Below are positions 7,600 through 17,413 of a DNA stretch of 43,345 nt, in pieces. How positions within the stretch are numbered: the stretch's first letter is position 1; each line of letters begins with the position of its first letter. The DNA comes from an uncultured Lachnospiraceae bacterium. Lineage in GTDB: Bacteria; Bacillota; Clostridia; Lachnospirales; Lachnospiraceae. Both the position numbers and the translations under genes were made by a program. Location of the stretch: positions 1 to 43,345 of the forward strand of contig CAJUFL010000019.1 in NCBI GenBank assembly GCA_910585605.1, written 5' to 3'. The notes under the pieces are model-generated. The model saw only the letters and a program-made list of their open reading frames with translations, searched no databases and had not been told where the DNA came from.

Positions 7600-8370
7600 T
7601 TATTTTGTAGTTCTTTGTCGCATGACCTCATACATTAATATTGTTGACGCAGTTGCGACGTTTAGAGACTCCACTTTTCCCATCATCGGAATCACAATTT
7701 TATGATTCGTTATCTCTGATAATTCCTTTGAAAGACCATTCCCTTCATTTCCGACGCAGAAAATTGTCGGATTCCGGTAATCAAAGTCGTAAAAGCATTT
7801 TCCCTGTAAATGTGCACTGTATGTTCTGAAATTCTTATGATTCAATTCTCTGATACATTCTGTCAGATTTTCGACAACGGTAAACGGAACCCTGAAAATA
7901 GAACCCATCGTAGCACGAACCACCTTAGGATTATATATATCTACCGTATCCCCGCTCATCAATACACCTGTAACCCCTGCCCCTTCCGCAGTCCGCAGGA
8001 TTGTACCAAGATTTCCCGGATCCTGTATATTTTCCAATGCCATAATAAGCGGTGTTTTCCCTTTACACACCTCCTCTACTGTGTAATGCTGCCTTTTAAC
8101 AATACTGATAACACCCTGTGGTGTTTTTGTATCGGAAACAGATTCCATAATATGTTCCGACACTATTTCAAATGGTATGTCAAAAAACAGCTCTTTGTTT
8201 CTCTCATAAAAATCTTCCGTTACAAATGTCTCCATATGCAGCCTGTCTGGTATTTCCGAAAACATCCTGATTCCTTCTACCAAAAATACATCCTGCTTTT
8301 TACGCTCTTTGGAATTTTTCATGCATTTTGATAAATTTTTAATTTTATTGTTTGATGTACTGGTTATCAT
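7600..8370 (-). CDS. TrmH/SpoU-family RNA 2'-O-methyltransferase
   Basis: This 256-residue protein is a SPOUT-class RNA methyltransferase that would add a methyl group from S-adenosylmethionine to a ribose 2'-OH in rRNA or tRNA. The three SpoU motifs are present: NIQDPGNLGTILRTAEG (114-130), CVGNEGNGLS (205-214) and IPMMGKVESLNVATAS (227-242). The N-terminal portion (about residues 1-95) is the short substrate-binding domain with the KNSKERKKQDVFLVEG start typical of TsnR/RlmB-like proteins. It starts 24 bases after dnaE and is probably cotranscribed with it. The exact modified nucleotide cannot be read from sequence. Confidence 0.93.
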   Translation of the reverse strand: MITSTSNNKIKNLSKCMKNSKERKKQDVFLVEGIRMFSEIPDRLHMETFVTEDFYERNKELFFDIPFEIVSEHIMESVSDTKTPQGVISIVKRQHYTVEEVCKGKTPLIMALENIQDPGNLGTILRTAEGAGVTGVLMSGDTVDIYNPKVVRATMGSIFRVPFTVVENLTECIRELNHKNFRTYSAHLQGKCFYDFDYRNPTIFCVGNEGNGLSKELSEITNHKIVIPMMGKVESLNVATASTILMYEVMRQRTTK

Positions 8371-8394
8371 ATTTCCCCCTATATCCCGTGCATA

Positions 8395-11300
8395 TCAGTA
8401 TCCGGAGCGTTCTCTCATAGACAGTTTTGCCTCTTTCGTCAGAACTCTTCCTTCTCCAAGCAAATCCTTCATTTCCTTTAACAACATCTCAGAAACCGCA
8501 GCATTAAACTGATTCCCCAACGGTTTCATCAGCTTTTCTTCCTTCAACACAATAATAACATTACTGCTTCCGGGATACTTGTCAATAATTCTGTAAATAG
8601 CTTCTTCCTTCTTTTGATAGTCGTCTTTATTATCACACTGTAGATAAAGCTGACGCGGTACTTCCGTAAAAGGAATCACCTTTTCCAGTAAAACCTTTCC
8701 TTCATCTTCGCTGATAGAAGCCCTGCCATATACAAATATTTTTGCATCCTGGTCTAAATACTGCCTGTATTGTTCATATTTTTTAGGAAATACCACTACC
8801 TCAATAGTGCCCAATAAGTCCTCCAGAGTGATAAACGCCATATTCTGATTATTTTTTGTCATTTTCACTGTCTTAGCAGAAACCATTCCCCCAAGTGTAT
8901 AATAAATCTGGTCTTTTGCCACTGTCTGACCATTTTCCGGATCTGGGATAAAATCATGGGTGGTCGCATCAATATTCCGGTTCATCAATTCCTGATAATC
9001 TTCTAACGGATGCCCACTGACATAAATGCCCAAAACCTCCTTTTCATAAGCAAGCTTCTCTTCTTTTTCATATTCACTCACTTTTGGATAAGATATATCA
9101 AAATCCTTTTTTTCCTCTTCTCCAAGAAAATCCAGTAAAGACATCTGTCCGGTCATGGCACTCTTCTTTTCCTGATTCACCATATCAATGACCTGCACAT
9201 AAACCATCATCATCTGTCTTCTGTTCGCATCAAAGCTGTCCAATGCCCCTGATTTGATAAAGCTTTCAATCGTCCGTTTATTCACTTCTTTATTGGAAAG
9301 ACGACTGATAAAATCTTTTAAATCCTTATATCCTCCGTTTTTTTCACGCTCCTCCACAATTGCATCAATGACAGGTCTTCCCACGCTCTTTAGCGCTGAT
9401 AAACCATATCGGATTGCATTATCCGCTACTGAGAAATGGCTGTAGCCTTCATTGATATCCGGGGGCAGAATCTGAATTCCAAGTTTCCGGCAATGGGCAA
9501 TATATTCCGATACCTTATCTGTACGGTCTAACACTGAGGTTATCAATGCTGCCATAAATTCCTCCGGATAATGGCACTTTAGATATGCAGTCTGATATGC
9601 AACCACTGCATAGGCTGCCGCATGGGACTTGTTAAAAGCATACTTTGCAAAATCTATCATTTCATCAAATATCTTATTTGCTGTCTTCTCATCAATTCCC
9701 CGGTTGATACAGCCCGGAACATTTTCTTCTTTATTTCCATATACAAAATTCTGACGCTCCCGCTGCATCACATCCCCTTTTTTCTTGGACATCGCACGGC
9801 GCACCAGATCACTTCTGCCTAGCGTATATCCTGCAAGTTCCATAACAATCTGCATAACCTGTTCCTGATACACGATACATCCATAGGTAGGTGCCAGTAT
9901 TTTCTCAAGCTGCGGACAATCATAGGTAATCGTTTCCGGATGATCCTTGCCTTTTATATACAACGGAATAAAGTCCATTGGTCCCGGTCGGTACAAAGAA
10001 ATACCTGCAATTACATCCTCAATATTTCTGGGCTTTAACTCCTTCATAAAGCTTTTCATACCATTACTTTCCAACTGAAAAATACCATCCGTCTGCCCCG
10101 TACAGAGAAGATCATACACTTCTTTATCTTCCATGTTCAAGTGGTCTATATCAATATCAATTCCTTTGCTCTGTTTAATATTTCTCACTGCATCCTGTAT
10201 GACCGTGAGTGTCCTAAGTCCAAGGAAATCCATTTTTAGAAGACCCAATTCTTCAATGGTAGTCATGGTAAACTGTGTTGTGATAGCATCTTCTGAACCT
10301 CTGGATAACGGTACAAATTCATCAATTGGCTTCTGACCAATCACTACTCCCGCTGCATGCATAGACGCATGTCTCGGCAGTCCCTCTAACCTTTTGGACA
10401 TATCAATCAGATATCTGACATCCTCTTCCTCCTCATAAGCTTTCTTAAGATCAGAAGAAATATCAATAGCCTCATTAATGGTAATATTATGACCGTTCGC
10501 CCCCATGGGAATCATCTTTGCCACCCTGTCTACTGCTGCATACGGCATGTCCAGAGCACGTCCTACATCACGGATTACCATTCTGGCTGCCATTGTACCA
10601 AAAGTAACAATCTGCACAACTTTCTCTTTCCCATACTTACGGACTACATAATCAATAACCTCCTGCCTTCTCTCATAGCAGAAATCCACATCTATATCCG
10701 GCATGGATATTCGCTCGGGATTCAGAAAACGCTCAAACAGCAGATTATACCGGATGGGGTCAATATCCGTAATCCCCAGGCAATAACTGACAATAGAGCC
10801 TGCGGCAGAGCCACGTCCCGGACCAACTGCAATTCCGTTGTCCTTACCATATTTAATAAAATCCCATACAATCAGAAAATAGTCCACATATCCCATTTTC
10901 TGAATGGTTGACAGTTCATAATCCAGCCTCTCCTGAAGTTCATCTGTCACCGGGTCATAACGCCGTTGCAATCCTTCTTCACATAGTGCCTGTAAATAAC
11001 TATACGAGGTAAATCCCTCCGGCACCTCGTATTTTGGCACCTTTTGTTCTCCAAAAATTATCTCTACATTGCACCTTGCAGCTATCTTACCCGTATTTTC
11101 TAACGCCTGCTTCGCATACGGAAAAAGTTCTTCCATCTCTTCAGGAGATTTCAGATAGTACTGTCCACCGTCATATCGCATACGGTCTTCATCCGCCACC
11201 TTCTTCGCAGTCTGGATACAAAGTAAAATATCATGCGCCTCTGCATCACTTTCCTTTACATAATGAATATCATTGGTAGCAACCAGTCCAATCCCTGTCT

Positions 11301-11886
11301 CCTGGGACATCCTCATTAATCCCTGATTTACCATCTTCTGGTCATCTATTCCGTGATCCTGCATCTCCAGAAAATAGTTATCTTCCCCAAAAATCGCCTG
11401 ATGCTCCAAAGCTGCCTGCTTTGCTTCTTCATAAAATCCCTGCCGTAGTTTAGTTGCCACTTCCCCAGCCAGACATGCCGAAAGTGCAATAATTCCCTCA
11501 TGGAATTCCTGTAAAATCTCCCTGTCTATCCTGGGCTTATAATAGTAACCTTCCGTAAATCCCCGGGATACAATTTTCATCAGATTATGGTAGCCCTGAT
11601 CATTTTGGGCCAGCAAAACAAGATGGTAATAACGGTTGTCTCCTTTCCCGACCTCTCTGTCAAAACGGGAGCCCGGTGCCACATAAACCTCACAGCCGAT
11701 AATCGGTTTGATTCCCTCTGCCTTTGCCGCTTTATAAAAATCAATCACACCATACATAACACCATGATCGGTAATGGCAATACTGTCCATTCCCAATTCT
11801 TTTGTATGATGTACCAGCTCTTTTATCTTGGATGCACCGTCTAATAAACTATATTCTGTATGTACGTGCAAATGTGTAAATCCCAT
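8395..11886 (-). CDS. dnaE: DNA polymerase III subunit alpha (DnaE type)
   Basis: The 1163-residue protein is a C-family replicative polymerase of the DnaE type. The N-terminal PHP domain starts THLHVHTEYSLLDG (residues 4-17); the polymerase core has GPGRGSAAGS (355-364) and the catalytic MPDIDVDF motif (Asp399 and Asp401), with the third acidic residue expected in LKMDFLGL. Further on come the helix-hairpin-helix region, and near residues 1000-1080 an OB fold (YTLGGMVSAKT...AFITLEDLLGTIEVVVFP). There is no 3'-5' exonuclease insertion, so it is not PolC; Firmicutes usually have both, with DnaE extending primers on the lagging strand. ATG 11886 is preceded by GGAGG. It sits between a DUF5662 gene (13-base gap) and trmH (24-base gap). 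Confidence 0.98.
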   Translation of the reverse strand: MGFTHLHVHTEYSLLDGASKIKELVHHTKELGMDSIAITDHGVMYGVIDFYKAAKAEGIKPIIGCEVYVAPGSRFDREVGKGDNRYYHLVLLAQNDQGYHNLMKIVSRGFTEGYYYKPRIDREILQEFHEGIIALSACLAGEVATKLRQGFYEEAKQAALEHQAIFGEDNYFLEMQDHGIDDQKMVNQGLMRMSQETGIGLVATNDIHYVKESDAEAHDILLCIQTAKKVADEDRMRYDGGQYYLKSPEEMEELFPYAKQALENTGKIAARCNVEIIFGEQKVPKYEVPEGFTSYSYLQALCEEGLQRRYDPVTDELQERLDYELSTIQKMGYVDYFLIVWDFIKYGKDNGIAVGPGRGSAAGSIVSYCLGITDIDPIRYNLLFERFLNPERISMPDIDVDFCYERRQEVIDYVVRKYGKEKVVQIVTFGTMAARMVIRDVGRALDMPYAAVDRVAKMIPMGANGHNITINEAIDISSDLKKAYEEEEDVRYLIDMSKRLEGLPRHASMHAAGVVIGQKPIDEFVPLSRGSEDAITTQFTMTTIEELGLLKMDFLGLRTLTVIQDAVRNIKQSKGIDIDIDHLNMEDKEVYDLLCTGQTDGIFQLESNGMKSFMKELKPRNIEDVIAGISLYRPGPMDFIPLYIKGKDHPETITYDCPQLEKILAPTYGCIVYQEQVMQIVMELAGYTLGRSDLVRRAMSKKKGDVMQRERQNFVYGNKEENVPGCINRGIDEKTANKIFDEMIDFAKYAFNKSHAAAYAVVAYQTAYLKCHYPEEFMAALITSVLDRTDKVSEYIAHCRKLGIQILPPDINEGYSHFSVADNAIRYGLSALKSVGRPVIDAIVEEREKNGGYKDLKDFISRLSNKEVNKRTIESFIKSGALDSFDANRRQMMMVYVQVIDMVNQEKKSAMTGQMSLLDFLGEEEKKDFDISYPKVSEYEKEEKLAYEKEVLGIYVSGHPLEDYQELMNRNIDATTHDFIPDPENGQTVAKDQIYYTLGGMVSAKTVKMTKNNQNMAFITLEDLLGTIEVVVFPKKYEQYRQYLDQDAKIFVYGRASISEDEGKVLLEKVIPFTEVPRQLYLQCDNKDDYQKKEEAIYRIIDKYPGSSNVIIVLKEEKLMKPLGNQFNAAVSEMLLKEMKDLLGEGRVLTKEAKLSMRERSGY

Positions 11887-11899
11887 ATTATTCCTCCAT

Positions 11900-12448
11900 C
11901 TAAACCTTCTCCCGCCGGACTTCCTTTGTTAAAATTTCTTTTTTGATATAATTAAAGGTCTTTTCCTCACCCTCTTTTGCCAGCATTCTAAGCAGCTTCT
12001 CCAGCAATCCGGCAGAATCAGGATGGAGCAAATCCTTGGCTTTTCCCTTCTCATAATACGCTAACGGCATAGCATCATTATAGGTATCCCTGTTATAATT
12101 CTTGCTTGCCGCAACTCTGTCGCAAAACATCTCTACCACATATTTCACCGGCATCTTCATTCCGGCAATGCCTCCGTTTTTCAAATCATAGTCCAGCCAG
12201 TATTCCAAATGATGCTTATTCCGTCCCTTATGATGCAGCCATGCAGAAGTATATCCTTTATCTTCTCTTTCTGCATTATTGGGACTGCGGTTTCCCTGAT
12301 AGTATTTGACCCCTACCACGAACTCCACCGGACTATATTTTGATAAATCATGAAGCAATCCCTGTTTAATCATTCCAAGCCGGAAACAGGACTTCATGAC
12401 CAGCCATTTATGATGATTGATTGTCTTTAAATGATTCCACCAATTCAT
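11900..12448 (-). CDS. DUF5662 family protein
   Basis: The 182-residue protein begins NWWNHLKTINHHKWLVMKSC and carries HDLSKYSPVEF, then YTSAWLHHKGRNKHHLEYW, a histidine/aspartate-rich arrangement that I recognise as DUF5662. The paired His and Asp residues suggest a metal-binding, HD-like helical fold, but no function is established to my knowledge. It is cytosolic by appearance, with no signal or membrane segment. It ends 13 bases before dnaE and is likely to be cotranscribed with it; such proteins also occur elsewhere in clostridial genomes, so linkage to replication should not be over-read. The C-terminus is Lys/Glu rich (KKEILTKEVRREKV). Confidence 0.8.
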   Translation of the reverse strand: MNWWNHLKTINHHKWLVMKSCFRLGMIKQGLLHDLSKYSPVEFVVGVKYYQGNRSPNNAEREDKGYTSAWLHHKGRNKHHLEYWLDYDLKNGGIAGMKMPVKYVVEMFCDRVAASKNYNRDTYNDAMPLAYYEKGKAKDLLHPDSAGLLEKLLRMLAKEGEEKTFNYIKKEILTKEVRREKV

Positions 12449-12571
12449 ATATTACTCCTTTGGTACAATTCTATACGATTATCTATTCATTATGAACCAT
12501 AATAAACGAAAAAACAAGAAGATTCCGTGTTAACTTACAGTACAAAATCCTTTTGGCAGTATATACATAAT

Positions 12572-13018
12572 CTATGTATCTATTCTTTCCATTTCAACAA
12601 GTGCTTTATTCCGATAGACAATATCCTTTCGCTCAATAAACCCCATTTTTCCCCAAAATTCATTTCCGGTTTCGTTCTTTTCAAATACTACCAATGCTAT
12701 TTTATGGATACCAATACTTCTTAAAGCTTCTAAAGCCGTATTGACCAGTGCTGCCGCAATTCCTTGTTTTCTGTACATTGGATTTACAGCGGTATGGTAA
12801 ATATAGCCCCTTCGTCCATCATTTCCTGCAAGAATATTTCCGATTATTTTACCATGTTCTTCATCTTCTGCGACAAAGCAGCTATCCGGATTTCTCTCTA
12901 AAAACCGTCTAATGCCTTCCTTGGAATCATCAAGGTTGTTTAACCCCAATCCTGTACAAGACACCCATAATTCATATATATTTTCATAATCATTGATCAA
13001 CATTTTTCTTATTAGCAT
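12572..13018 (-). CDS. GNAT family N-acetyltransferase
   Basis: The 148-residue protein is a single GNAT domain using acetyl-CoA. The acetyl-CoA-binding motif A is visible as YIYHTAVNPMYRKQGIAAAL (R-x-x-G-x-A at about 83-88), followed by VNTALEALRSIGIHKIALVV and the C-terminal ENETGNEFWGKMGF block. The ATG at 13018 follows an AAGGGAAG site. Substrate is unknown; it could modify a small molecule or a protein N-terminus. It stands alone between the DUF5662 gene and the AraC regulator, with short flanking gaps and no visible promoter or terminator. Confidence 0.9.
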   Translation of the reverse strand: MLIRKMLINDYENIYELWVSCTGLGLNNLDDSKEGIRRFLERNPDSCFVAEDEEHGKIIGNILAGNDGRRGYIYHTAVNPMYRKQGIAAALVNTALEALRSIGIHKIALVVFEKNETGNEFWGKMGFIERKDIVYRNKALVEMERIDT

Positions 13019-13092
13019 ATTAATAACTTCCCTTACAAATAATTTTAGTCAAAAAAGCCGGTATAAACAGCTGATCTTACGCCCGATAAGCT

Positions 13093-13956
13093 TTAAGAAG
13101 GCACTGTCTTGATCCTTTTCCTATACTCTGAAGGTGATAATCCTTTTGATTTTTTAAACAGCCTGCTAAAATACAGCGGATTATCATAGCCTATAATACG
13201 GTTGATCTCCGTTATATTATACTCTGTTGCTTCCAGTAAGCTCTCTGCGTTGGATATCCTGATTTCCAATATATACTGCATCGGGGTAAAGCCCGTATAT
13301 TTCCTGAAATTCCGGATAAACCAGCTGGTACTCATATGCCTGGAAGCTGCATACTCTTCAATGCAGATATCTGTATTATAATGTTCATTAAAATAGGTAA
13401 CTGCCAGATCGATTTCCTCTGTCATAAATCCACTATCTGTCTTCTTTACATTGTTCATCTGCCTATGTATCAGAATAAGGATATGCCGGAGCACCATTGC
13501 TAATAGCTCCTGATAATCTTCGCGGCACATCTGCAATTCCTGTATCATCAGTCGAAACAGGCTCTGATATTCCAGCAGTGCCCCACAGTAGAAAACATGC
13601 ATATTATCAGATATCCCATACTGTCTTAAAATATTTTTCACATCACTTCCAGTAAAATGTACCCAGTATACCTCTGTCTGGTCCGTACCATAATATACAT
13701 ATTTCTGAACCTCCTTTGGCCGGTATAGTACCATATGCCCGGCAGTAACAATTTCCTCTCTATCTTCAAAATAAAAATAAGCTTTCCCCGATGCGACATA
13801 AATCAGCTGATAGTCAATTCTTCCCCGGGGTCTGTAAGTAGAAAGCTCCGATCTGCTATACAGCCGATATGTTCCGCAGCTTCCCACGATAAGCGGTCTG
13901 CTCTTATCTTTAAAATCCACTCGTGAATGATGCAAATAAGCCGAATTTGTATACAT
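13093..13956 (-). CDS. AraC family transcriptional regulator (next to beta-galactosidase)
   Basis: The 287-residue protein has an AraC-type N-terminal cupin sensing domain (about residues 15-160, with GKAYFYFEDREEIVTAGHMVLYRP) and a C-terminal double helix-turn-helix (about 185-285: IDLAVTYFNEHYNTDICIEEYAASRHMSTSWFIRNFRKYTG, then the conserved NITEINRIIGYDNPLYFSRLFKKSKGLSPSEYR). It is divergent from the GH2 beta-galactosidase at 14106, with about 150 bases between the starts, the usual arrangement for a local sugar-responsive activator. The inducer is probably a galactoside, by context only. Its own repression or activation sites could not be defined. Confidence 0.92.
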   Translation of the reverse strand: MYTNSAYLHHSRVDFKDKSRPLIVGSCGTYRLYSRSELSTYRPRGRIDYQLIYVASGKAYFYFEDREEIVTAGHMVLYRPKEVQKYVYYGTDQTEVYWVHFTGSDVKNILRQYGISDNMHVFYCGALLEYQSLFRLMIQELQMCREDYQELLAMVLRHILILIHRQMNNVKKTDSGFMTEEIDLAVTYFNEHYNTDICIEEYAASRHMSTSWFIRNFRKYTGFTPMQYILEIRISNAESLLEATEYNITEINRIIGYDNPLYFSRLFKKSKGLSPSEYRKRIKTVPS

Positions 13957-14053
13957 GATAAATCTCCCAATACTGTCTTCAGTTCCCTTCTTAATCTCCT
14001 GAAATATTATTGTATCATTTTGTGCATATTATGTCTAATATATGCCATGGATT

Positions 14054-14081
14054 TTGAATACGTTTATTTTTATAATATAAA
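14054..14081 (+). promoter_or_regulatory. Possible promoter of the beta-galactosidase gene
   Basis: TTGAAT (14054-14059) and TATAAA (14076-14081) are 16 bp apart and lie just upstream of the AAGGAG site at 14092-14097. The implied leader is only about 18 nt. The -35 is imperfect, which would suit activation by the divergent AraC protein. Confidence 0.4.
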
Positions 14082-14105
14082 AAACGATAAGAAGGAGTGG
14101 TGACT

Positions 14106-17100
14106 ATGCTGATACCAAAATATTATGAAGATTTACACATTTTACATGAAAATACCATGCCCGACAGGGCTTACTACATTCCTGCTTCTGTGAAAATGGA
14201 CACACTTGCACACAACAGGGAAGGTTCCGACCGTTTCCAGTTATTAAATGGAGATTGGAAATTTAAGTATTATGACAGCATTTATGATTTAGAGGAAAAT
14301 TTTTATGAAGAAGACTATGATATTGCCTCCTTTGATACCATTCCTGTTCCAAGCGTATGGCAGAACCATGGATATGACCGCCATCAGTATACAAATGTGC
14401 GATATCCTTTTCCATTTGATCCTCCTTATGTACCGCAGGATAATCCCTGTGGTGCTTACTGCGTAAACTTCCATTTCAAAAAAGAAGAAACCGCACCAAA
14501 TACTTATCTCAATTTTGAAGGTGTAGATTCCTGTTTCTATGTCTGGTTAAATGGCATCTACATCGGTTACAGTCAGGTATCCCATTCCACCAGTGAATTT
14601 GACGTTTCCCAATATATCCGGGAAGGGAATAATAAATTAGCAGTGCTGGTTCTCAAATGGTGCGATGGCAGTTATCTGGAGGATCAGGACAAGTTCCGGA
14701 TGAGTGGAATCTTCAGAGATGTATATCTTCTGAAAAGACCAGCAAATGGTGTATATGATTATTTTGTCACAACTAAAACACCGGATATGAAGGCAGACAA
14801 CAATGCACAGGTTATAATCCGTCTTAAATATTTTCAGGAGATCATACCAACTGAACTAACCATCTGTGATGTTAAAGGAATAACCGTTGCAAATGCAGCC
14901 ATTTCAGGAAACAATAAAGAAACAGCATATACCAATGCAGATGGCGGCTATCAGATTTCCGTAAAGCTTACAATTAAAAACCCTGTACTGTGGAATCCGG
15001 AACTGCCATATCTCTATACCCTGATCATCCAGACAGAAAATGAGACCATAACAGACCATGTCGGCATCCGGGATATCCGAATCATAGACAACATAGTCCA
15101 TGTAAACGGAACTGCCATTAAATTCAGGGGCGTCAACCGCCATGATTCCGATCCCATAACCGGATTTACAATAAGCACTGACCAGATTATAAAGGATCTT
15201 TCCATGATGAAGCAGCATAATTTTAATGCGGTCCGTACCAGCCATTACCCAAATGCACCAGTCTTTTACCAGTTATGCGATGCATATGGTTTTTATGTAA
15301 TTGATGAGGCAGATATAGAAGCCCACGGTCCCTCCGAGCTTTACTTCGAAGACAACAGCTGGGAAAATAAGAGCAGGCACTGGAATGAACCGATTGCTGA
15401 TAATCCTGTATTTACAGAACCCATAATAGACAGGGTACGAAAATGCGTACACCGGGACAAAAACCGTCCCTGTGTCGTTATCTGGTCCATGGGAAATGAA
15501 AGTGCATTCGGCTGTGCATTTGAAGAGGCGCTCCGCTGGACAAAGAAATTTGACCCTTCACGCTTAACCCATTACGAAAGTGCTCTTTACACAAATCATC
15601 AGAGAAAATATGATTTTTCCAATATTGATTTATACAGCCGGATGTATCCTTCTCTTAATGAGATATATGATTATATGGAAAATGAACCAGACAAGCCTTA
15701 CATTCTATGTGAATACTGCCATTCCATGGGTAACGGTCCCGGAGATTTTGAAGATTATTTTAACATTTTCCAGCAGTTTGACGAAATCTGCGGTGGTTTT
15801 GTATGGGAATGGTGTGATCATGGAATTTACAAAGGAACTGCCAAAAACGAAAAACCTATTTATTACTATGGCGGAGATCATGGAGAACACCCCCATGACG
15901 GCAATTTCTGTATGGACGGTCTGGTATATCCGGACAGAACTCCCCATACCGGATTACTTGAGTACAAAAATGTCCACAGACCTGCCAGAGTGATTTCATA
16001 TGACCAGAATAAAAAAGAGCTTCTCCTTCACAATTATATGGATTTTACTAACCTGCAGGACTTTGTAAACATAACTTACGAAGTCTGCTGTGACGGAATG
16101 GTTACACAGAAAGGAAAAATTGAAAATATCTCTGTCGCTCCACATGAAACAGGCAGTGTATCCTTAGCCCCTGCCATTCCTGAAAAAGGAAAGACCTATC
16201 TAAAAATATACTATTATCAAAAGAACAAAAATCTGGCGATATGGAAGGATTTTCCGGAGCTTGCACTATATCGTCTGCTGGGCTTTGATGAAATCCCACT
16301 ATCCAATAAAGACAACCGGAATCAGAACTGTGTTAAAATGCTGGAATACACAGCCAACAATCACGCTCCTATTGAACTTTCCGAAAATGACTGTTTCCTT
16401 ACCCTGAAAGGAGACTGTTTCCGATATGTGTTTAATAAAAAGACTGGTGTCTTTGAAAAGATGCAGTTTGATGGCTTGGAAATTTTGGATCATCCCATGG
16501 GCATCAATATCTGGCGTGCCCCGGCAGATAATGACCGGACCCTCAAACTCAAATGGATGCGTGCCCATTATGACCGAACCGTAGAACGGGCTTATCAAAC
16601 AACACATGAAATGACCGAAGATGGCATTAAAATATACTGTACCTCTGCCTTATGTGCATCTTCCATACAAAACATCCTGAAAATGGATACGATATGGACA
16701 ATTCAAAAAGACGGGAAAATCAATATTTCCATGTCAGTGACAAAATCAGAAGGATTTCCGGAGCTCCCACGCTTTGGCATCAGACTGTTTCTTAATCGGA
16801 CATTTGATACAGTCACATATTCCGGTATAGGACCTTACGAAAGTTACATTGACAAATGCCATGCCGGAAGCCACGGAAAATATACAGACCATATCTGTGA
16901 CCTGCACGAAGATTATATTCGTCCCCAGGAAAACGGAAGCCACTGCGACTGTGATTATGTAGTCACGAAAAGCAAGGACTATGGCTTTGCTGCCACAGGA
17001 AAAAACACATTTTCCTTTAACGCTTCCGTATATACACAGGAGGAATTGACACGCAAAAGCCATAACTATGAATTAGAGCCCTGCGGCAGCAGTGTCCTTT

Positions 17101-17231
17101 GCCTGGATTATGCCCAAAACGGCATCGGGTCTAACAGCTGTGGACCACAATTACAGGAACAGTACAAACTAAAGGACGAGAAATTCGGCTTCGAAATCAG
17201 CCTGATTCCCTTCCGTGCTTCCTGCAAATAA
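14106..17231 (+). CDS. lacZ: Beta-galactosidase, glycoside hydrolase family 2 (LacZ type)
   Basis: The 1041-residue enzyme hydrolyses terminal beta-galactosides such as lactose. The five-domain LacZ layout is present: sugar-binding jelly roll (DRFQLLNGDWKFKY, RMSGIFRDVYL), immunoglobulin-like domain, TIM barrel starting at FRGVNRHD with acid/base Glu465 in WSMGNES and nucleophile Glu536 in ILCEYCHSMGN, a second Ig-like domain, and the C-terminal small beta-sandwich (NIWRAPADNDR). ATG 14106 is preferred because AAGGAG lies eight bases upstream; two GTG codons at 14097 and 14100 overlap or touch that site. It lacks a signal peptide, so it acts in the cytosol on imported sugar. It is the only plus-strand gene in the window, divergent from an AraC regulator. 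The 182 bases after it show no convincing terminator. Confidence 0.96.
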   Translation: MLIPKYYEDLHILHENTMPDRAYYIPASVKMDTLAHNREGSDRFQLLNGDWKFKYYDSIYDLEENFYEEDYDIASFDTIPVPSVWQNHGYDRHQYTNVRYPFPFDPPYVPQDNPCGAYCVNFHFKKEETAPNTYLNFEGVDSCFYVWLNGIYIGYSQVSHSTSEFDVSQYIREGNNKLAVLVLKWCDGSYLEDQDKFRMSGIFRDVYLLKRPANGVYDYFVTTKTPDMKADNNAQVIIRLKYFQEIIPTELTICDVKGITVANAAISGNNKETAYTNADGGYQISVKLTIKNPVLWNPELPYLYTLIIQTENETITDHVGIRDIRIIDNIVHVNGTAIKFRGVNRHDSDPITGFTISTDQIIKDLSMMKQHNFNAVRTSHYPNAPVFYQLCDAYGFYVIDEADIEAHGPSELYFEDNSWENKSRHWNEPIADNPVFTEPIIDRVRKCVHRDKNRPCVVIWSMGNESAFGCAFEEALRWTKKFDPSRLTHYESALYTNHQRKYDFSNIDLYSRMYPSLNEIYDYMENEPDKPYILCEYCHSMGNGPGDFEDYFNIFQQFDEICGGFVWEWCDHGIYKGTAKNEKPIYYYGGDHGEHPHDGNFCMDGLVYPDRTPHTGLLEYKNVHRPARVISYDQNKKELLLHNYMDFTNLQDFVNITYEVCCDGMVTQKGKIENISVAPHETGSVSLAPAIPEKGKTYLKIYYYQKNKNLAIWKDFPELALYRLLGFDEIPLSNKDNRNQNCVKMLEYTANNHAPIELSENDCFLTLKGDCFRYVFNKKTGVFEKMQFDGLEILDHPMGINIWRAPADNDRTLKLKWMRAHYDRTVERAYQTTHEMTEDGIKIYCTSALCASSIQNILKMDTIWTIQKDGKINISMSVTKSEGFPELPRFGIRLFLNRTFDTVTYSGIGPYESYIDKCHAGSHGKYTDHICDLHEDYIRPQENGSHCDCDYVVTKSKDYGFAATGKNTFSFNASVYTQEELTRKSHNYELEPCGSSVLCLDYAQNGIGSNSCGPQLQEQYKLKDEKFGFEISLIPFRASCK

Positions 17232-17413
17232 ATATTTGTGAAACACTGTTTTCGTTATTGTTCATTGTACAATATAAAGAAATCACCATAGGATACGAGT
17301 ACAAGACATACCTTCCTACTAAGCTCGACAAAGCTTCACAAGTATTCCCGTACTACACTCCCTGTCGCACATAACGGACAAAATCAGGGGCTGCCAAATT
17401 AACAAACCGCAAG

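Noticed and set aside
14097..14102. GTG starts for the beta-galactosidase
   Set aside because: They overlap or touch the AAGGAG ribosome binding site, so ATG 14106 is the proper start.
15580..15993. 137-codon plus-strand frame inside the beta-galactosidase gene
   Set aside because: It overlaps the catalytic region of a well supported GH2 gene in another frame and resembles no family.
17232..17413. Terminator between the convergent beta-galactosidase and YczE-type genes
   Set aside because: Only short stems such as AAGCT/AGCTT without U-tracts were seen; not enough to call.
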